64,000 nt of DNA from Leptoclinus maculatus (lineage: Eukaryota; Chordata; Actinopteri; Perciformes; Stichaeidae): assembly GCA_032191485.1 (NCBI GenBank), contig JAVDOI010000003.1, forward strand, positions 18,798,149 through 18,862,148. The letters run 5' to 3'. The position numbers and the translations under genes are program-made. The notes under the pieces are model-generated. The model was given only the letters and a program-made list of their open reading frames with translations. It had not been told where the DNA came from and searched no databases. Below are positions 59,326-64,000 of the stretch, one piece after another (position 1 is the stretch's first letter; each line of letters opens with the position of its first letter).

Positions 59326-59345
59326 CCTACATTTCCCAGAAGCCC
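59326..59345 (+). promoter_or_regulatory. samd5: ZNF143/SBS-like motif with adjoining CTCF-like motif
   Basis: CCTACATTTCCCAGAAGCCC resembles the ZNF143 consensus ACTACAATTCCCAGAATGC. It overlaps CCGGCAGGTGGCGG (59345–59358), a CTCF-like core. This pair of motifs upstream of samd5 marks a probable promoter or loop anchor. Confidence 0.4.
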
Positions 59346-59389
59346 CGGCAGGTGGCGGTGATGCTCCTTGAACTCCCGTCGTGCAGCGG

Positions 59390-59790
59390 GGTAAAAACTA
59401 CAGCATGGGAACTGAAGCCGAGGCTGAGCATCTTCACACACACAGCTTGGACCGGCGGATGGAGCAGAGAAGTTGTATACGGTGCTACGGGCGCAAAGTA
59501 AGCCGCAACTGGTGCTCTCTGGACAGCTCTAGAGCATTTTGCACGTTTTTAAATTTTCCTCATAGTAGTTGTGTCTCGCTCTGTCGTCAGCGGCAACCTT
59601 TTTAATGTTTTGCACCGGGTGAATGTTTGACGGACCTGTGAGCGTCTCTGCCCTGCAGCCGGTGCGATGCACGAGACAAAGAGGATGCATGCAGCCTGAG
59701 GAGACGCCGACTGGGCTTCACAGAAGTGTGGTCAACTCGATTTAAGTCTTTCCTCAGCGGATAACTTCACGACACCGTCGACGACAGAAA
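59390..59790 (+). other. samd5: Probable samd5 5' UTR exon
   Basis: CpG and GC rise from about 59300. A strong donor ACAGAAA|GTAAGTT lies at 59790/59791, and an acceptor-like CTAAGGCAG lies at about 60060, just ahead of the samd5 ATG. This suggests a spliced 5' UTR; the start is unknown. Confidence 0.4.
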
Positions 59791-60083
59791 GTAAGTTGGC
59801 GTTAAGAGTCGACAAGAGATTCTGAACCTGTCTTCGGCTGTTTTTTTGCTCGAGAACTTCATCAGGGTTGGAATTGTTGAAGGAGTTTCTAACATGCAGC
59901 CTCGTTGCTGTCTCCAGTTATGCATTCACAGTGGTCACAACTAGTAGATGCGCTTAATTTGGAGAATTGAAGCTTTTGGATGTTCCATGGACCAGAGTTG
60001 TGGATTGCCTCCCTGTGCTGTAGTGGTGTGACTGGAGAGGATGATGTGCGCCTAAGGCAGGCCTCCTTGAAACCAGTTTTAAG

Positions 60084-60551
60084 ATGAGCCTGGGTCCAAA
60101 CCTCGTCCACGAGTGGCTGTCCAAGCTCCACCTGGCCCAGTACGTGGAGTCCTTCATTGACAATGGCTATGATGATTTGGAAGTTTGTAAACAGATTGGG
60201 GAGCCAGACCTCGACGCCATAGGTGTCCAAATTCAGTACCACAGACACCGGCTGCTCACAGCAGTGCACAAGCTCAAATATGAGGACGAAAGCAAAGCTC
60301 CTGGCTTCTATTTTACCTTGGAGCCCCTGGGCGCCTCTACTTGCAACCACTCTTCACACTCCAACAGAGAAGATGACTTCAGGACTTTGAGCTCAGGAAT
60401 ACACGAGGCCTCCTGTCCTGGAAACCACAACCCGAGATTCACAGATTGTAATGATTTCATGACTTATCCCAAACTGAAGCTCAAGGTGCTGTTGAGGGAT
60501 AAACTTTCCAAAGATGGAATCAACCTGGGAGAAGCACCGTACACCCATAAG
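60084..60551 (+). CDS. samd5: SAMD5, first coding exon (156 codons; final exon beyond window)
   Basis: Small protein with an N-terminal sterile alpha motif, a helical protein-interaction domain; its cellular role is poorly defined. The ATG at 60084 opens MSLGPNLVHEWLSKLHLAQY. The SAM domain (about residues 6–68) contains ESFIDNGYDDLEVCKQIGEP and LDAIGVQIQYHRHRLLTAV, which closely match vertebrate SAMD5. A conserved GFYFTLEP block follows. After a variable middle come the conserved YPKLKLKVLLRDKLSKDGI and the end APYTHK. The donor AAG|GTAGGC at 60551 leaves phase 0. The human protein ends with about 20 more residues from a last exon (starting VPMAGILEYLMNW), which is not found before 64000. 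The stxbp5–samd5 order matches human. Confidence 0.95.
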
Positions 60552-63349
60552 GTAGGCAATTCACCTCCTTATAAAATATGTTTTAATCAATATGATGATC
60601 TCTCTTCACGCGCTGTCTCGTGGAATTTAATACAGTCACTCTGTTGTGTTTGTGATGAAGAGTGTGACAAATGTCTTTGATGGTGCTGCTGACGTCCAAG
60701 GGTTCTTTCCTATTGCTCCAAGGATGCTTTTGGTTTCTGTGGCAAAGATCTACTGAGAGTCAGTGTAGTGTTGTTACATTTCACTTTCTCTTAATGAAGC
60801 AAGACATTTGTCACACTGGGGCCCAAGTGCACTTGATCACGATTCACCAACTCTTTCATGTAAAGCTGTAAGGACCCCGAATCAATTGGGTTTTAATTGG
60901 TACGTTTTTTGCTGAGTGGAACACGATTGACCGTTTATCTTCACTGCTCATTAAAAGTTCGAGCAAAAGTAAGGTGATGTGGATAAAAGCATTCACTACC
61001 TTTTTATGTACACACATCTTTAATACATTTAATGACATTCACTGCATTCCAACTGTTGTATCGAAGTGTTGGGCCTACATATAATTCCCAGAATGCCATT
61101 CAACGTGCAGAGGATGGACATGAACTTGTTGCATTCATCTGTGGGTTCAGACCTCTGCTTAAAGACATCATCCTGTACTATAGCACCAGTCACACTTCCA
61201 AAATATGGAGTTGAATCCACAGTGGCGTAGAAATTAAGCATATAAAATATCAAGAACATCATCATTCTGATGCCCTGGTTCTGGGTGTTTACATGATAGC
61301 ATCATGAGTAACAGAGAGATAAATATACATTACCTTTGAGGCCGTGAGGCTGCTTTGCATTCTGGTCTATTGAGGCCACTTTTCATTGAGTAATTGGTAC
61401 AGTAACTCTGCCTTTCTACTCGTGGATTACTCGATTACTCCTCGGACTGTTTGATTGTTTAAACAATGCTAAAGTGAGTCAAGAAAGAAGCCGTTGCACT
61501 TGCGCCAAACCCAGAGGCTGCGGCGGTGGACCAGGTTGTCGGTTAGTTGTTAGTGTAGCAACACACTGAACATCTATTGCTCCTGACAGTGAGACCCGTG
61601 TGTCGCGTGGTATCTCGGTGGATTAGTGTGTTCGTGAGAGTGAGTGGTTGCAACGTGGTCGTGCCAAACGTAAGCCTTATGCTTTACAGTTAACGACGAT
61701 GGCCTCTGTAGGCAGAGGTCAGTAGGACAATGGATCAGTTGGCCTCGATGACAGATGTCACGTTTACCGACAGCATGCCATTTTATTTCGGGAGATCTTC
61801 TCTGTTCTGCCATTTGGCTGCGTGGACTGCACTGGCTGTCGGTTAATGTAATTGCGGAGGATATTTATCCTTCTTCTGCCTCGAACCAAATCCACTCAGT
61901 CCGTGACGCACTCAGCGACTCGTCGGAGACCAGCCAGATGAAAAGCTGAGTGGCACATTTGGCTTATTTATAACAATCTGTCAACATCAGCAGAAGGCGT
62001 GATGGATGGATTCTGGATTTGACAATACTGGACCAGACAGTACACGGCACACTGGTGAATTGTCTGTCAGCATAAATCCCTGCTGCGCTGTTAAGACACT
62101 TCCTCAGAATATCTCTACACTTTCAGACCTGAGGCACACCGTTTCTATTCTTTAGCCAAGAGAGAGAACTTCTTTTAATGCACATTTCTGCTCCTCTTGG
62201 TTTTGTCTTCTGCACATCAACAATGAATGCATGTGGGCTGAGGTGCAGCTTAGTTTGAGCTGATCTTTCTCTCCGTTAACAGATCATAGAGGATATTGAA
62301 TCTGCTTTACTGGAGTGCCTTTACATATGCCTTCCTGTTGTTCAGTCTTTTGTACCCATGTGGAACATTCTGCAGTGTTTGATGCATTCTCATTTATTCT
62401 AATAAAGGTAGTCTTAATTGGAAACGTTTATTTAACCTCTCTGTGGTGCCGTTAGCTTTCAAATAGTTCCACTGTACCAACAGTATTCTGTGCTTCTGGC
62501 CAGTTTCACAGCTACTTCATGAAAGATTCAGAGGCTGTAAACTACTAAGTGCAAAGGCACTTCGTGATTCACTTCCAACCTTTGTGTGCGTTACAGCCGA
62601 TACTGGCACAGTTGGATTCATCTGAAAAAGATTGTTGCGTTATTTTGACTTAAAGCTCTGGAGTCATGCTGGAGGTTTTAGGTTCATTCACAGGGCAAAA
62701 CCTATGAAATCTGTTGCCCATATGCTCTGCTAGTTACAGGGATGGAGCCTCTGCAAATTACAAATCATTTACGTTTAACTTTGTCGTTAACATTTCGAGT
62801 ATTATGTCATCCTGCTGCATTTCAGTAGGAAATAGGCCAACCTTTTTTGGCTCATTAAATTGTGCCCAGTGGATCCTCCTCCGTACAGATCACGGAGACG
62901 TGCGCGATTATTCAATTTGTTAACTGTGTGACTATCGGTTTGATTTGGAGCAGCTCATCAGCGCAGGGTGGATTTCAGACACTCAGGTGAAACCGGTTGG
63001 CTCTGTGTGATAACAGCATTTTGGAGCAGTTTTTGGCCTTTAAGGTTCATTAGATTTAGTCCATTGAACAGTTGCAGAATGCAGGTATCTAGGCCAGTAC
63101 GGCCCACTTTCTCCCCAGAAATAGCATACAGCAGCTTCAGGCGAAGTCTGGCTCTGCCAGCCATACTTAAATTAGTGCCGAGCTGGACTAAATATCAGTA
63201 TGGTAAAATAAGAATATGATATCAATGTTGAGATTTGGTTATTGTAATATAATTCACAATTCATTGTTGTATTTTTTTACTGTTTTTATCGGCAGAAACT
63301 TGTGTTTGCTCACACACAAATACTGTAGCGCACACACACAAATACTGTA

Positions 63350-63383
<34 letters not shown>

Positions 63384-64000
63384 CTCTCCACTAGGCTGGT
63401 TTTAATACCACACAGAAATAATGGCAAACACTGGCAATGGTCTCTGCCAGAAGAATGAGGAACTTGTAATACTCCACAACACTATACACTCTACTGTATA
63501 TTACTTTATAGGGTTAGTTGCCATTCCTTCACTCTTTTCTTTCTTTTAACACTTGTGTAGCCTTGTTTGTGTTTAAACTAGATGATATCAGACCACAGCA
63601 TGTTGTGTCCACAGGCCCTATTCTGTCAGCAGTTCAGGACTCACAGTGGTTTGGATCTGTAATCCCACAATGCCTCAGTGTGGGTTTGGTAGTGCAATCA
63701 ATGAGCAATGTGCTTTTCTGACTATTCTGCACGCATGAGAAGTTCACACAGGCCCCGCAGGACCCATTAGTGACTTTGAGAGAGAGAACAAAAAAGTAAT
63801 TCGATTAAAGCTGGTTGAGCTGTAAATGACCTAAACAATGGCACCACAGCACATGTTTCACTGAAAGTGTTTAATTCCACGATTAATATGGAAAAGAAAA
63901 GAGAAATTCTACCAAAAACAACAATTCCCGAGACATTAAGGACCATTAAGTTGGAGCTTGTATGAACACAAGTAATGTAATATTATAAAATGCACAGCAG
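60552..64000 (+). other. samd5: samd5 intron (open at window end)
   Basis: AT-rich DNA without a recognised exon. A duplicated 21-bp unit with ACACACAAATACTGTAGCGC (about 63310–63352) runs into a CA microsatellite (63353–63382). Confidence 0.6.

Noticed and set aside
62283..62400. Possible last samd5 exon after CGTTAACAG
   Set aside because: It is open in phase 0 but encodes IIEDIESALLECLYICLP, unlike the conserved SAMD5 end (VPMAGILEYLMNW); the true exon is probably outside the window.

Overview
This window comes from a compact vertebrate genome, most probably a percomorph (spiny-rayed) teleost. It holds five protein-coding genes in the order shprh(-) – grm1(+) – rab32-like(+) – stxbp5(+) – samd5(+). 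As I recall it, this is the gene order of human chromosome 6q24 (SHPRH–GRM1–RAB32–ADGB–STXBP5–SAMD5), but squeezed into about 64 kb. Exons were joined by hand. Every splice junction listed has AG/GT ends and preserves the reading frame, and products were recognised by comparison with remembered vertebrate families. The a/b teleost paralogue letters cannot be assigned from one window.

Region by region. 1–2915 (minus): the first eight coding exons of shprh, running off the left edge. 2.9–5.6 kb: intergenic DNA with the shprh promoter, a CTCF-like site, a C26 run, a long GA microsatellite and probable 5' UTR exons of grm1. 5651–23348: grm1, eight coding exons, 1166 aa. Its introns carry most of the repeat content of the left half: an A/T-rich foldback, an LTR-like piece, a 19-bp minisatellite, a 0.4-kb dispersed duplication and a small MITE-like element. 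Its 3' UTR carries a second MITE-like element. 24999–26813: a small divergent Rab of the Rab32/38 group, three coding exons. 26.8–32.2 kb: no gene recognised; ADGB would be expected here from the human order. 32205–55141: stxbp5 (tomosyn-1), 28 constitutive-looking coding exons and one strong cassette exon (1173 aa with it), plus two further candidate cassettes in the hypervariable linker. 55.1–58.6 kb: long stxbp5 3' UTR. 59.3–60.55 kb: samd5 promoter, probable 5' UTR exon and first coding exon; its last exon lies beyond the right edge.

The genes do not form a pathway, although grm1 and stxbp5 are both neuronal signalling or exocytosis genes. The items most worth following up are: unreported-looking cassette exons in the tomosyn linker (one 42-aa basic segment that is fully open and phase-preserving); a Rab C-terminus in which the prenylated CC is followed by five extra residues; a perfect 17-bp hairpin in stxbp5 intron 2; a decayed LINE reverse-transcriptase fragment with a YADD motif; and the missing ADGB. 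No prokaryotic-style system, CRISPR array or tRNA/rRNA gene was seen.
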